Assembly: GCA_009746045.1 (NCBI GenBank)
Contig: RPFO01000667.1
Location: 5,372,719-5,436,718 of the forward strand
Source of the DNA: Mesostigma viride
Taxonomy: Eukaryota; Streptophyta; Mesostigmatophyceae; Mesostigmatales; Mesostigmataceae
Direction: 5' to 3'
Length of the DNA: 64,000 nt
In this document: positions 10,580 through 25,900 of the stretch, one piece after another
Layout: each line of letters starts with the position of its first letter
Numbering within the stretch: position 1 is the stretch's first letter
Translations under genes and position numbers: made by a program
Notes under the pieces: model-generated
Databases searched by the model: none
What the model saw: the letters and a program-made list of their open reading frames with translations, nothing else
What the model was told of the DNA's origin: nothing

Positions 10580-12021
10580 TGGACTTAAAACTGTGGGCAA
10601 CAGGGATGGGTAAGGAGAATCTCAAGTTTGCTCGGGAAGCCACCCGCTTCGTGCGGGCCAACGTCAGATGCTGCCACAAGCATTTGCTGTTGCCCTGAAT
10701 GCCCTCTGACGTTGATCCGATTGTACCGCTGCACAAATGAGATGACTCCAAAGGATGTGGACTCTAAAGGATGACTCCAATATTATCCGCCCTGACCCAG
10801 CCCTGATATGGCATTTCACAAAATTATTACAGACCCGTGTTGGAACACGCCATCCCAATAAATATATTGCAATGAACCCCAACTCCCAAGAAATAAGGAC
10901 AGTAAAATGTTGTGTGCTGAAGTTCTTCAACAAGCAGCCAATGGGTGGGGCTGATGAGTAACCGCGGGAAACCTGGTCTTTGAGATTCCCGCCATATGTG
11001 CTTGCCAAGTTTCAGCGAACCGCCGAGATTGCAACCTATGATTAATAAATCTTCCTACCAGTCACCAGAAGGCAATGCGACAGCAAGCGCCCAAGCGAGT
11101 GACAGAAAGAGCTACTTAGGAACATGGACACAGTAACCTTTGGGTAGTAACCTTGCGGTAGTAACCTTGGTAAGTAACGCACAGGCTGACGCGTGTGGTG
11201 TCCGCGATGAAGTCATCAGTCATGACGCGCCCGTGATGACGCGACGCGATGGGCAAGGAGACGGCGCGGCGCGCTTACTTGCAACGCCTGTGACAGACAG
11301 AGAAGCGAGTTTTTAGCCAGAGGCTGGGGACCGAAGGACCGGACGAGACTTGCGAGACTTTTCCTCCATTTCGTTTCGATCCATGCCTGCCCGTGACTGC
11401 GTTGGAGAACGAAACGCCGGTCGTGGGCGCGCCTACGTGCATGATTAGCGGTCGAGAAACGTAAAAGACAGCATTCGTTTCCACTCTAGCAAGTGGAGAT
11501 CGAAGGGTCTTCCTCGCGTTAAGCAAGCAGTGTGCCGTGCTTTGCGACGAGGATCTTTTTTGGCACATTCTCACGCTGAGCAGGCACCGACCCGTGCATT
11601 CGCAAAAGGACACTTGAAAGTACGTAAAGGCATGCCAGTGCAGGTAGATTTTCTGCTGGGCAATAAATGGGTTCACACATTACTCTGTGGAGGCAATCAG
11701 CTGCGAAATTCTGCCGACTGTGCAGTCCCCTCTATCTGACGGATTCTAGTTATGTGGATCAGATTTGCAATTATAAGAACTTTATCCACAAGAATTATCA
11801 TTCAATTCCCGACAGCTTTTGTCTAGGCAGTTGGCAAGCAGTTGATTGTAATCGTGACAAGAGGCTCAATCTCCCCAATGCTTCGCATATGCTCGTTATC
11901 TATGCGTTTAGTGGGCAGCCAGCACTCACCCTTGTTCCTCCCTGTGCCGTGAACTGGCGACCGGTGGCTACGCAAATGGATTTCATGGATGGAGTCGGCA
12001 GGTCTAGGGCTACCCGCGAAA
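10580..12021. promoter_or_regulatory. Shared upstream region of two divergent genes
   Basis: It lies between the methyltransferase start (10579, minus) and the citrate-lyase start (12022, plus). It has no convincing gene. A short direct repeat, GTAACCTT, occurs three times at 11139-11172, and TGACGCG/ATGACGCG sites cluster at 11220-11245. Promoters for both genes should lie here, but no TATA box is clear. The assignment rests on position. Confidence 0.4.
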
Positions 12022-12113
12022 ATGGCGGGCCTTGCGCATGGAGAGATTTTCTCGAAGTCCACGCAGGCGTTGTTCTACAATTTCAAGGCGTCGCCGGTCC
12101 AGCGCATGCTTGA
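11976..12113 (+). other. Upstream ORF overlapping the citrate-lyase start
   Basis: An ATG at 11976 opens a 45-codon frame that ends at 12113, out of frame with and across the citrate-lyase ATG at 12022. If the mRNA leader includes it, ribosomes starting there would bypass the main start, which would lower expression. The frame has no recognisable protein. Its presence in the mRNA is unproven. Confidence 0.35.
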
Positions 12114-13899
12114 TTTCGATTTCGTCTGTGGTAAGCTGCTGGGTGTATGACAGGGGCACTAGGGTTGGCGGTAGGCAATAATTGGCTTACGCTTTGCACA
12201 ATGCTGTATCATTAATACATCAATCATGGGAACTACTGTGTTCACATGTCATGGAGTGGTGCTTATGCGTGGTGGAGCGGTGCTTTTGTGCTGTCTGTGG
12301 GGGATGGAGCAATACAGCAAGTATCCTTGAGCAATTTCTACAAATAGATATATATTCCTTGAGAATGATAAATTACGGAGGTGAGATATGATATATATGC
12401 TATAGCCTAGAATGCACGTTTGTCCAGGCAGCATGATCAAGGAGGGCTGGTTGCATGCAGCGCATTCTTTTTCATCCATTTTTCATTGTCACTTGATGGC
12501 AAGGTGTAGTGTGAGTCAATACACCACACTCTTCTTGCAATGTCCTTCCCTAGAAACTGTAGACTCCAACTGCTTTTGTGAGGGTTTCCTTGCTATTAAG
12601 TGGTAGGAGAGATGCCTTGATGACCCCGTCATGGTCCAGTAACTCACCCCCTTGATCTGACCACCCCATGTGCTTTGTTAAGGGTTGCCTTGCTATTAAG
12701 TGGTAGGAGAGATGCCTTGATGACCCCGTCATGGTTCAGTAGCTCGGACCACCCCCTTGATCCTGTTGGCCTTTTGAAAACTCCCGCGCTGAGATGGGTC
12801 CATCAATTCTGACCCCCCCCCCTTGTTGGTTAGGATTTGCCAGGGCAATCCCTTCTTGGCAGGTCTCCATTGGCCTGGACCTAGAGCTGAGGCGTGCTTG
12901 AAGATGATTTGTCGGTAAATATCACATGCAATCCAGCCAAGGTGGCAGAGGCCTTAATTAAAGGGCTGGGTCTAGGCCTTAATGGGCGTCCTAGCCCTGA
13001 CGGGTCTAGGCCTTAAGGGTCACGCTAGGCTGGGTCAAGGCTTCAAGGGGTCCTGCTAGGCTGGGTCAAGGCTTCAAGGGGTCCAGCCTACCATCTCCCC
13101 CCTCCCCCCTCCGGCAACCCGTCTCCCATCCATCCAACCCCTCGCACCTTCCCGGGCGTGATGGATTCCGCCTTTCGCCCAACTAGCCCCTCCAAGCGCT
13201 AGCTAACGCAACCCCCACGCATTGAACCCTACGACTTGAGTTATTACCTTGATTTATTGACCTTCCCCCCAAATCCCCCCCTTCCCCCACCCATCCACCC
13301 CAGAAAAAGGTACAAAACTAATCATGATAACCCTGATCGGATACCCACTGTCCCTCCGCTTTCATTCAACGCCCCCTACCTCAATTCACACACCCCTTGA
13401 CCCCCCCCCCCCACACACACACCAGGTCGCGAGACGCCCTCGGTCGCCGCTATCATCTCACCTGGGGAGGATGGCTTCCAGAAGATCTTCTTCGGGCAGG
13501 AAGAGATCGCCATTCCCGTGTACCCCAGGTGGGCACCAGGGGGGAAAGGGGGAGTCGGGGGAGTGGTGGGCAAGGGGAGGGGGCAAGGGAAGGGAGAGGG
13601 GCGGAGGGGGGAGGGGAAGTGGAAGGGGGAAGGGGGGGCTTGATTATCACATAGACTGCGCCGCTTGAACGGGATCGGGGAGGGGAGGGGATTCCAAGGA
13701 GGACGTGGTTTCCCCTTTCGGTATGCGGTCCGCCTATGGGGGACCCGCAGCATGCGCAACGTTAGACCCGCTGCGGTCCGCCGGTGGGGGCCTCCCTCTG
13801 CGGAGCGTAGACTTAGGAGTGAGGGGGGTCGTGAGGGGGGTGCAAGCACGGTGAAGCGCGGTGGGTCCTGGTGTGCGGCTGTTGAGAAAGCTATTTTAA

Positions 13900-13930
<31 letters not shown>

Positions 13931-16900
13931 TCCCCCGAGAATATTCAAACGCTGCCGTACGCAGCCACGCGGTGTATGATACGCAAGCCACGGGAATAGC
14001 TCTTGAGCGGGGGATGTGGTGATGCATGGTCACGCGCGATACCAGGGGATGTGGTGATGCATGGTCACGCGCGATACCAGGGGATGTGGTGATGCATGGT
14101 CACACGCGCGATACCAGGGGATGTGGTGATGCATGGTCACGCGCGATACCAGGGGATGTGGTGATGCATGGTCACGCGCGATACCAGGGGATGTGGTGAT
14201 ACATGGTCACGCGCGCGATACCAGGGGATGTGGTGATGCATGGTCACACGCGATACCAGGGGATGTGGTGATACATGGTCACGCGCGATACCAGGGGATG
14301 TGGTGATGCATGGTCACGCGCGCGATACCAGGGGATGTGGTGATGCATGGTCACGCGCGCGATACCAGGGGATGTGGTGATGCATGGTCACACGCGATAC
14401 CAGGGGATGTGGTGATGCATGGTCACACGCGATACCAGGGGATGTGGTGATGCATGGTCACACGCGCGATACCAGGGGATGTGGTGATGCATGGTCACAC
14501 GCGATACCAGGGGATGTGGTGATGCATGGTCACGCGCGATACCAGGGGATGTGGTGATGCATGGTCACGCGCGCGATACCAGGGGATGTGGTGATGCATG
14601 GTCACACGCGATACCAGGGGATGTGGTGATGCATGGTCACACGCGATACCAGGGGATGTGGTGATGCATGGTCACACGCGATACCAGGGGATGTGGTGAT
14701 GCATGGTCACACGCGATACCAGGGGATGTGGTGATGCATGGTCACACGCGCGATACCAGGGGATGTGGTGATGCATGGTCACACGCGATACCAGGGGATG
14801 TGGTGATACATGGTCACACGCGATACCAGGGGATGTGGTGATGCATGGTCACACGCGATACCAGGGGATGTGGTGATGCATGGTCACACGCGATACCAGG
14901 GGATGTGGTGATGCATGGTCACGCGCGATACCAGGGGATGTGGTGATACATGGTCACGCGCGATACCAGGGGATGTGGTGATGCATGGTCACACGCGATA
15001 CCAGGGGATGTGGTGATGCATGGTCACACGCGATACCAGGGGATGTGGTGATGCATGGTCACACGCGATACCAGGGGATGTGGTGATACATGGTCACGCG
15101 CGATACCAGGGGATGTGGTGATGCATGGTCACACGCGATACCAGGGGATGTGGTGATACATGGTCACGCGCGCGATACCAGGGGATGTGGTGATGCATGG
15201 TCACGCGCGATACCAGGGGATGTGGTGATGCATGGTCACACGCGATACCAGGGGATGTGGTGATGCATGGTCACGCGCGATACCAGGGGATGTGGTGATG
15301 CATGGTCACGCGCGATACCAGGGGATGTGGTGATGCATGGTCACGCGCGATACCAGGGGATGTGGTGATGCATGGTCACACGCGATACCAGGGGATGTGG
15401 TGATGCATGGTCACACGCGATACCAGGGGATGTGGTGATGCATGGTCACACGCGCGATACCAGGGGATGTGGTGATGCATGGTCACGCGCGATACCAGGG
15501 GATGTGGTGATGCATGGTCACACGCGATACCAGGGGATGTGGTGATGCATGGTCACACGCGCGATACCAGGGGATGTGGTGATGCATGGTCACACGCGAT
15601 ACCAGGGGATGTGGTGATGCATGGTCACACGCGATACCAGGGGATGTGGTGATGCATGGTCACACGCGATACCAGGGGATGTGGTGATGCATGGTCACAC
15701 GCGATACCAGGGGATGTGGTGATGCATGGTCACACGCGATACCAGGGGATGTGGTGATGCATGGTCACGCGCGATACCAGGGGATGTGGTGATGCATGGT
15801 CACACGCGATACCAGGGGATGTGGTGATGCATGGTCACACGCGATACCAGGGGATGTGGTGATGCATGGTCACGCGCGATACCAGGGGATGTGGTGATGC
15901 ATGGTCACACGCGATACCAGGGGATGTGGTGATGCATGGTCACGCGCGATACCAGGGGATGTGGTGATGCATGGTCACACGCGATACCAGGGGATGTGGT
16001 GATGCATGGTCACGCGCGATACCAGGGGATGTGGTGATGCATGGTCACACGCGATACCAGGGGATGTGGTGATGCATGGTCACACGCGATACCAGGGGAT
16101 GTGGTGATGCATGGTCACACGCGATACCAGGGGATGTGGTGATGCATGGTCACACGCGATACCAGGGGATGTGGTGATGCATGGTCACGCGCGATACCAG
16201 GGGATGTGGTGATGCATGGTCACACGCGATACCAGGGGATGTGGTGATGCATGGTCACACGCGATACCAGGGGATGTGGTGATGCATGGTCACGCGCGAT
16301 ACCAGGGGATGTGGTGATGCATGGTCACACGCGATACCAGGGGATGTGGTGATGCATGGTCACGCGCGATACCAGGGGATGTGGTGATGCATGGTCACAC
16401 GCGATACCAGGGGATGTGGTGATGCATGGTCACGCGCGATACCAGGGGATGTGGTGATGCATGGTCACGCGCGATACCAGGGGATGTGGTGATGCATGGT
16501 CACACGCGATACCAGGGGATGTGGTGATGCATGGTCACACGCGCGATACCAGGGGATGTGGTGATGCATGGTCACGCGCGATACCAGGGGATGTGGTGAT
16601 GCATGGTCACACGCGATACCAGGGGATGTGGTGATGCATGGTCACGCGCGATACCAGGGGATGTGGTGATGCATGGTCACGCGCGATACCAGGGGATGTG
16701 GTGATGCATGGTCACACGCGCGATACCAGGGGATGTGGTGATGCATGGTCACACGCGATACCAGGGGATGTGGTGATGCATGGTCACACGCGCGATACCA
16801 GGGGATGTGGTGATACATGGTCACACGCGATACCAGGGAATGTGGTGATGCATGGTCACGCGCGATACCAGGGGATGTGGTGATGCATGGTCACACGCGA

Positions 16901-19900
16901 TACCAGGGGATGTGGTGATGCATGGTCACACGCGATACCAGGGGATGTGGTGATGCATGGTCACACGCGATACCAGGGGATGTGGTGATGCATGGTCACA
17001 CGCGCGATACCAGGGGATGTGGTGATGCATGGTCACGCGCGATACCAGGGGATGTGGTGATGCATGGTCACGCGCGATACCAGGGGATGTGGTGATGCAT
17101 GGTCACGCGCGATACCAGGGGATGTGGTGATGCATGGTCACACGCGATACCAGGGGATGTGGTGATGCATGGTCACACGCGATACCAGGGGATGTGGTGA
17201 TGCATGGTCACACGCGATACCAGGGGATGTGGTGATGCATGGTCACACGCGCGATACCAGGGGATGTGGTGATGCATGGTCACGCGCGATACCAGGGGAT
17301 GTGGTGATGCATGGTCACACGCGATACCAGGGGATGTGGTGATGCATGGTCACGCGCGATACCAGGGGATGTGGTGATGCATGGTCACGCGCGATACCAG
17401 GGGATGTGGTGATGCATGGTCACGCGCGATACCAGGGGATGTGGTGATGCATGGTCACACGCGATACCAGGGGATGTGGTGATGCATGGTCACACGCGAT
17501 ACCAGGGGATGTGGTGATGCATGGTCACACGCGATACCAGGGGATGTGGTGATGCATGGTCACACGCGATACCAGGGGATGTGGTGATGCATGGTCACAC
17601 GCGATACCAGGGGATGTGGTGATGCATGGTCACACGCGATACCAGGGGATGTGGTGATGCATGGTCACGCGCGATACCAGGGGATGTGGTGATGCATGGT
17701 CACACGCGATACCAGGGGATGTGGTGATGCATGGTCACACGCGATACCAGGGGATGTGGTGATGCATGGTCACGCGCGATACCAGGGGATGTGGTGATGC
17801 ATGGTCACACGCGATACCAGGGGATGTGGTGATGCATGGTCACACGCGATACCAGGGGATGTGGTGATGCATGGTCACACGCGATACCAGGGGATGTGGT
17901 GATGCATGGTCACACGCGATACCAGGGGATGTGGTGATGCATGGTCACACGCGATACCAGGGGATGTGGTGATGCATGGTCACACGCGATACCAGGGGAT
18001 GTGGTGATGCATGGTCACACGCGATACCAGGGGATGTGGTGATGCATGGTCACACGCGATACCAGGGGATGTGGTGATGCATGGTCACACGCGATACCAG
18101 GGGATGTGGTGATGCATGGTCACGCGCGATACCAGGGGATGTGGTGATGCATGGTCACGCGCGATACCAGGGGATGTGGTGATGCATGGTCACACGCGAT
18201 ACCAGGGGATGTGGTGATGCATGGTCACACGCGATACCAGGGGATGTGGTGATGCATGGTCACACGCGATACCAGGGGATGTGGTGATGCATGGTCACAC
18301 GCGATACCAGGGGATGTGGTGATGCATGGTCACGCGCGATACCAGGGGATGTGGTGATGCATGGTCACACGCGATACCAGGGGATGTGGTGATGCATGGT
18401 CACACGCGATACCAGGGGATGTGGTGATGCATGGTCACACGCGATACCAGGGGATGTGGTGATGCATGGTCACACGCGATACCAGGGGATGTGGTGATGC
18501 ATGGTCACGCGCGATACCAGGGGATGTGGTGATGCATGGTCACACGCGCGATACCAGGGGATGTGGTGATGCATGGTCACACGCGATACCAGGGGATGTG
18601 GTGATGCATGGTCACACGCGATACCAGGGGATGTGGTGATGCATGGTCACGCGCGATACCAGGGGATGTGGTGATGCATGGTCACACGCGATACCAGGGG
18701 ATGTGGTGATGCATGGTCACACGCGATACCAGGGGATGTGGTGATGCATGGTCACACGCGATACCAGGGGATGTGGTGATGCATGGTCACACGCGATACC
18801 AGGGGATGTGGTGATGCATGGTCACGCGCGATACCAGGGGATGTGGTGATGCATGGTCACACGCGATACCAGGGGATGTGGTGATGCATGGTCACACGCG
18901 ATACCAGGGGATGTGGTGATGCATGGTCACACGCGATACCAGGGGATGTGGTGATGCATGGTCACACGCGATACCAGGGGATGTGGTGATGCATGGTCAC
19001 ACGCGCGATACCAGGGGATGTGGTGATGCATGGTCACGCGCGATACCAGGGGATGTGGTGATGCATGGTCACACGCGATACCAGGGGATGTGGTGATGCA
19101 TGGTCACACGCGATACCAGGGGATGTGGTGATGCATGGTCACACGCGATACCAGGGGATGTGGTGATGCATGGTCACACGCGATACCAGGGGATGTGGTG
19201 ATGCATGGTCACACGCGCGATACCAGGGGATGTGGTGATGCATGGTCACACGCGATACCAGGGGATGTGGTGATGCATGGTCACACGCGATACCAGGGGA
19301 TGTGGTGATGCATGGTCACACGCGATACCAGGGGATGTGGTGATGCATGGTCACACGCGATACCAGGGGATGTGGTGATGCATGGTCACACGCGATACCA
19401 GGGGATGTGGTGATGCATGGTCACGCGCGATACCAGGGGATGTGGTGATGCATGGTCACACGCGATACCAGGGGATGTGGTGATGCATGGTCACACGCGA
19501 TACCAGGGGATGTGGTGATGCATGGTCACACGCGATACCAGGGGATGTGGTGATGCATGGTCACACGCGATACCAGGGGATGTGGTGATGCATGGTCACA
19601 CGCGATACCAGGGGATGTGGTGATGCATGGTCACACGCGATACCAGGGGATGTGGTGATGCATGGTCACACGCGATACCAGGGGATGTGGTGATGCATGG
19701 TCACACGCGATACCAGGGGATGTGGTGATGCATGGTCACACGCGATACCAGGGGATGTGGTGATGCATGGTCACACGCGATACCAGGGGATGTGGTGATG
19801 CATGGTCACACGCGATACCAGGGGATGTGGTGATGCATGGTCACACGCGATACCAGGGGATGTGGTGATGCATGGTCACGCGCGATACCAGGGGATGTGG

Positions 19901-22900
19901 TGATGCATGGTCACGCGCGATACCAGGGGATGTGGTGATACATGGTCACACGCGATACCAGGGGATGTGGTGATGCATGGTCACACGCGATACCAGGGGA
20001 TGTGGTGATGCATGGTCACACGCGATACCAGGGGATGTGGTGATGCATGGTCACACGCGATACCAGGGGATGTGGTGATGCATGGTCACACGCGATACCA
20101 GGGGATGTGGTGATGCATGGTCACACGCGATACCAGGGGATGTGGTGATGCATGGTCACACGCGATACCAGGGGATGTGGTGATGCATGGTCACACGCGA
20201 TACCAGGGGATGTGGTGATGCATGGTCACACGCGATACCAGGGGATGTGGTGATGCATGGTCACACGCGATACCAGGGGATGTGGTGATGCATGGTCACA
20301 CGCGATACCAGGGGATGTGGTGATGCATGGTCACGCGCGATACCAGGGGATGTGGTGATGCATGGTCACACGCGATACCAGGGGATGTGGTGATGCATGG
20401 TCACACGCGCGATACCAGGGGATGTGGTGATGCATGGTCACACGCGATACCAGGGGATGTGGTGATGCATGGTCACACGCGATACCAGGGGATGTGGTGA
20501 TGCATGGTCACACGCGATACCAGGGGATGTGGTGATGCATGGTCACGCGCGATACCAGGGGATGTGGTGATGCATGGTCACACGCGCGATACCAGGGGAT
20601 GTGGTGATGCATGGTCACACGCGATACCAGGGGATGTGGTGATGCATGGTCACGCGCGATACCAGGGGATGTGGTGATGCATGGTCACACGCGATACCAG
20701 GGGATGTGGTGATGCATGGTCACACGCGATACCAGGGGATGTGGTGATGCATGGTCACACGCGATACCAGGGGATGTGGTGATGCATGGTCACACGCGAT
20801 ACCAGGGGATGTGGTGATGCATGGTCACACGCGCGATACCAGGGGATGTGGTGATGCATGGTCACGCGCGATACCAGGGGATGTGGTGATGCATGGTCAC
20901 ACGCGATACCAGGGGATGTGGTGATGCATGGTCACGCGCGATACCAGGGGATGTGGTGATGCATGGTCACACGCGCGATACCAGGGGATGTGGTGATGCA
21001 TGGTCACACGCGATACCAGGGGATGTGGTGATGCATGGTCACACGCGATACCAGGGGATGTGGTGATGCATGGTCACACGCGATACCAGGGGATGTGGTG
21101 ATGCATGGTCACACGCGATACCAGGGGATGTGGTGATGCATGGTCACACGCGATACCAGGGGATGTGGTGATGCATGGTCACACGCGATACCAGGGGATG
21201 TGGTGATGCATGGTCACACGCGATACCAGGGGATGTGGTGATGCATGGTCACACGCGATACCAGGGGATGTGGTGATGCATGGTCACGCGCGATACCAGG
21301 GGATGTGGTGATGCATGGTCACACGCGATACCAGGGGATGTGGTGATGCATGGTCACACGCGATACCAGGGGATGTGGTGATGCATGGTCACACGCGATA
21401 CCAGGGGATGTGGTGATGCATGGTCACACGCGATACCAGGGGATGTGGTGATGCATGGTCACGCGCGATACCAGGGGATGTGGTGATGCATGGTCACACG
21501 CGATACCAGGGGATGTGGTGATGCATGGTCACACGCGATACCAGGGGATGTGGTGATGCATGGTCACACGCGATACCAGGGGATGTGGTGATGCATGGTC
21601 ACACGCGATACCAGGGGATGTGGTGATGCATGGTCACACGCGCGATACCAGGGGATGTGGTGATGCATGGTCACGCGCGATACCAGGGGATGTGGTGATG
21701 CATGGTCACACGCGATACCAGGGGATGTGGTGATGCATGGTCACACGCGATACCAGGGGATGTGGTGATGCATGGTCACACGCGATACCAGGGGATGTGG
21801 TGATGCATGGTCACACGCGATACCAGGGGATGTGGTGATGCATGGTCACACGCGATACCAGGGGATGTGGTGATGCATGGTCACACGCGATACCAGGGGA
21901 TGTGGTGATGCATGGTCACGCGCGATACCAGGGGATGTGGTGATGCATGGTCACACGCGATACCAGGGGATGTGGTGATGCATGGTCACACGCGATACCA
22001 GGGGATGTGGTGATGCATGGTCACACGCGATACCAGGGGATGTGGTGATGCATGGTCACACGCGATACCAGGGGATGTGGTGATGCATGGTCACGCGCGA
22101 TACCAGGGGATGTGGTGATGCATGGTCACACGCGATACCAGGGGATGTGGTGATACATGGTCACGCGCGATACCAGGGGATGTGGTGATGCATGGTCACA
22201 CGCGATACCAGGGGATGTGGTGATACATGGTCACACGCGATACCAGGGGATGTGGTGATGCATGGTCACGCGCGATACCAGGGGATGTGGTGATGCATGG
22301 TCACACGCGATACCAGGGGATGTGGTGATGCATGGTCACACGCGCGATACCAGGGGATGTGGTGATGCATGGTCACGCGCGATACCAGGGGATGTGGTGA
22401 TGCATGGTCACACGCGATACCAGGGGATGTGGTGATGCATGGTCACACGCGATACCAGGGGATGTGGTGATGCATGGTCACACGCGATACCAGGGGATGT
22501 GGTGATACATGGTCACACGCGATACCAGGGGATGTGGTGATGCATGGTCACGCGCGATACCAGGGGATGTGGTGATGCATGGTCACACGCGATACCAGGG
22601 GATGTGGTGATGCATGGTCACGCGCGATACCAGGGGATGTGGTGATGCATGGTCACACGCGATACCAGGGGATGTGGTGATACATGGTCACACGCGATAC
22701 CAGGGGATGTGGTGATGCATGGTCACGCGCGATACCAGGGGATGTGGTGATGCATGGTCACACGCGATACCAGGGGATGTGGTGATGCATGGTCACACGC
22801 GATACCAGGGGATGTGGTGATACATGGTCACACGCGATACCAGGGGATGTGGTGATGCATGGTCACACGCGATACCAGGGGATGTGGTGATACATGGTCA

Positions 22901-25900
22901 CACGCGATACCAGGGGATGTGGTGATGCATGGTCACGCGCGATACCAGGGGATGTGGTGATGCATGGTCACACGCGATACCAGGGGATGTGGTGATACAT
23001 GGTCACACGCGATACCAGGGGATGTGGTGATACATGGTCACGCGATACCAGGGGATGTGGTGATGCATGGTCACACGCGATACCAGGGGATGTGGTGATG
23101 CATGGTCACGCGCGATACCAGGGGATGTGGTGATGCATGGTCACGCGCGATACCAGGGGATGTGGTGATGCATGGTCACGCGCGATACCAGGGGATGTGG
23201 TGATGCATGGTCACACGCGATACCAGGGGATGTGGTGATGCATGGTCACACGCGATACCAGGGGATGTGGTGATGCATGGTCACACGCGATACCAGGGGA
23301 TGTGGTGATGCATGGTCACACGCGATACCAGGGGATGTGGTGATGCATGGTCACACGCGATACCAGGGGATGTGGTGATGCATGGTCACACGCGATACCA
23401 GGGGATGTGGTGATACATGGTCACGCGCGATACCAGGGGATGTGGTGATACATGGTCACACGCGATACCAGGGGATGTGGTGATACATGGTCACACGCGA
23501 TACCAGGGGATGTGGTGATACATGGTCACGCGCGATACCAGGGGATGTGGTGATACATGGTCACACGCGATACCAGGGGATGTGGTGATACATGGTCACG
23601 CGCGATACCAGGGGATGTGGTGATGCATGGTCACACGCGATACCAGGGGATGTGGTGATACATGGTCACGCGCGATACCAGGGGATGTGGTGATGCATGG
23701 TCACGCGCGATACCAGGGGATGTGGTGATGCATGGTCACACGCGATACCAGGGGATGTGGTGATACATGGTCACACGCGATACCAGGGGATGTGGTGATG
23801 CATGGTCACACGCGATACCAGGGGATGTGGTGATGCATGGTCACACGCGATACCAGGGGATGTGGTGATACATGGTCACACGCGCGATACCAGGGGATGT
23901 GGTGATGCATGGTCACGCGCGATACCAGGGGATGTGGTGATACATGGTCACGCGCGATACCAGGGGATGTGGTGATGCATGGTCACACGCGATACCAGGG
24001 GATGTGGTGATACATGGTCACACGCGATACCAGGGGATGTGGTGATGCATGGTCACGCGCGATACCAGGGGATGTGGTGATACATGGTCACACGCGATAC
24101 CAGGGGATGTGGTGATGCATGGTCACACGCGCGATACCAGGGGATGTGGTGATGCATGGTCACGCGCGATACCAGGGGATGTGGTGATGCATGGTCACAC
24201 GCGATACCAGGGGATGTGGTGATGCATGGTCACGCGCGATACCAGGGGATGTGGTGATGCATGGTCACACGCGATACCAGGGGATGTGGTGATGCATGGT
24301 CACACGCGATACCAGGGGATGTGGTGATGCATGGTCACGCGCGATACCAGGGGATGTGGTGATACATGGTCACACGCGCGATACCAGGGGATGTGGTGAT
24401 GCATGGTCACGCGCGATACCAGGGGATGTGGTGATGCATGGTCACGCGCGATACCAGGGGATGTGGTGATGCATGGTCACACGCGATACCAGGGGATGTG
24501 GTGATGCATGGTCACGCGCGATACCAGGGGATGTGGTGATGCATGGTCACGCGCGATACCAGGGGATGTGGTGATGCATGGTCACACGCGCGATACCAGG
24601 GGATGTGGTGATACATGGTCACGCGCGATACCAGGGGATGTGGTGATGCATGGTCACACGCGATACCAGGGGATGTGGTGATGCATGGTCACACGCGATA
24701 CCAGGGGATGTGGTGATGCATGGTCACACGCGCGATACCAGGGGATGTGGTGATGCATGGTCACACGCGATACCAGGGGATGTGGTGATACATGGTCACA
24801 CGCGATACCAGGGGATGTGGTGATGCATGGTCACGCGCGATACCAGGGGATGTGGTGATACATGGTCACACGCGATACCAGGGGATGTGGTGATACATGG
24901 TCACACGCGATACCAGGGGATGTGGTGATGCATGGTCACACGCGATACCAGGGGATGTGGTGATGCATGGTCACACGCGCGATACCAGGGGATGTGGTGA
25001 TGCATGGTCACACGCGATACCAGGGGATGTGGTGATACATGGTCACACGCGATACCAGGGGATGTGGTGATGCATGGTCACACGCGATACCAGGGGATGT
25101 GGTGATGCATGGTCACACGCGCGATACCAGGGGATGTGGTGATGCATGGTCACACGCGATACCAGGGGATGTGGTGATACATGGTCACACGCGATACCAG
25201 GGGATGTGGTGATGCATGGTCACACGCGATACCAGGGGATGTGGTGATACATGGTCACGCGCGATACCAGGGGATGTGGTGATACATGGTCACGCGCGCG
25301 ATACCAGGGGATGTGGTGATGCATGGTCACGCGCGATACCAGGGGATGTGGTGATGCATGGTCACACGCGATACCAGGGGATGTGGTGATACATGGTCAC
25401 ACGCGATACCAGGGGATGTGGTGATGCATGGTCACGCGCGATACCAGGGGATGTGGTGATGCATGGTCACGCGCGATACCAGGGGATGTGGTGATACATG
25501 GTCACGCGCGCGATACCAGGGGATGTGGTGATGCATGGTCACGCGCGATACCAGGGGATGTGGTGATGCATGGTCACACGCGATACCAGGGGATGTGGTG
25601 ATACATGGTCACACGCGATACCAGGGGATGTGGTGATGCATGGTCACGCGCGATACCAGGGGATGTGGTGATACATGGTCACACGCGATACCAGGGGATG
25701 TGGTGATGCATGGTCACACGCGATACCAGGGGATGTGGTGATGCATGGTCACACGCGCGATACCAGGGGATGTGGTGATGCATGGTCACACGCGATACCA
25801 GGGGATGTGGTGATGCATGGTCACACGCGCGATACCAGGGGATGTGGTGATGCATGGTCACGCGCGATACCAGGGGATGTGGTGATGCATGGTCACACGC

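Noticed and set aside
16638-16883. Open frame coding [12 protein letters not shown]-type repeats (also at 25675-25920 and 25998-26303)
   Set aside because: The frame stays open only because 37-bp monomers shift phase by chance. It lies within an intronic minisatellite and has no start context or conserved product.
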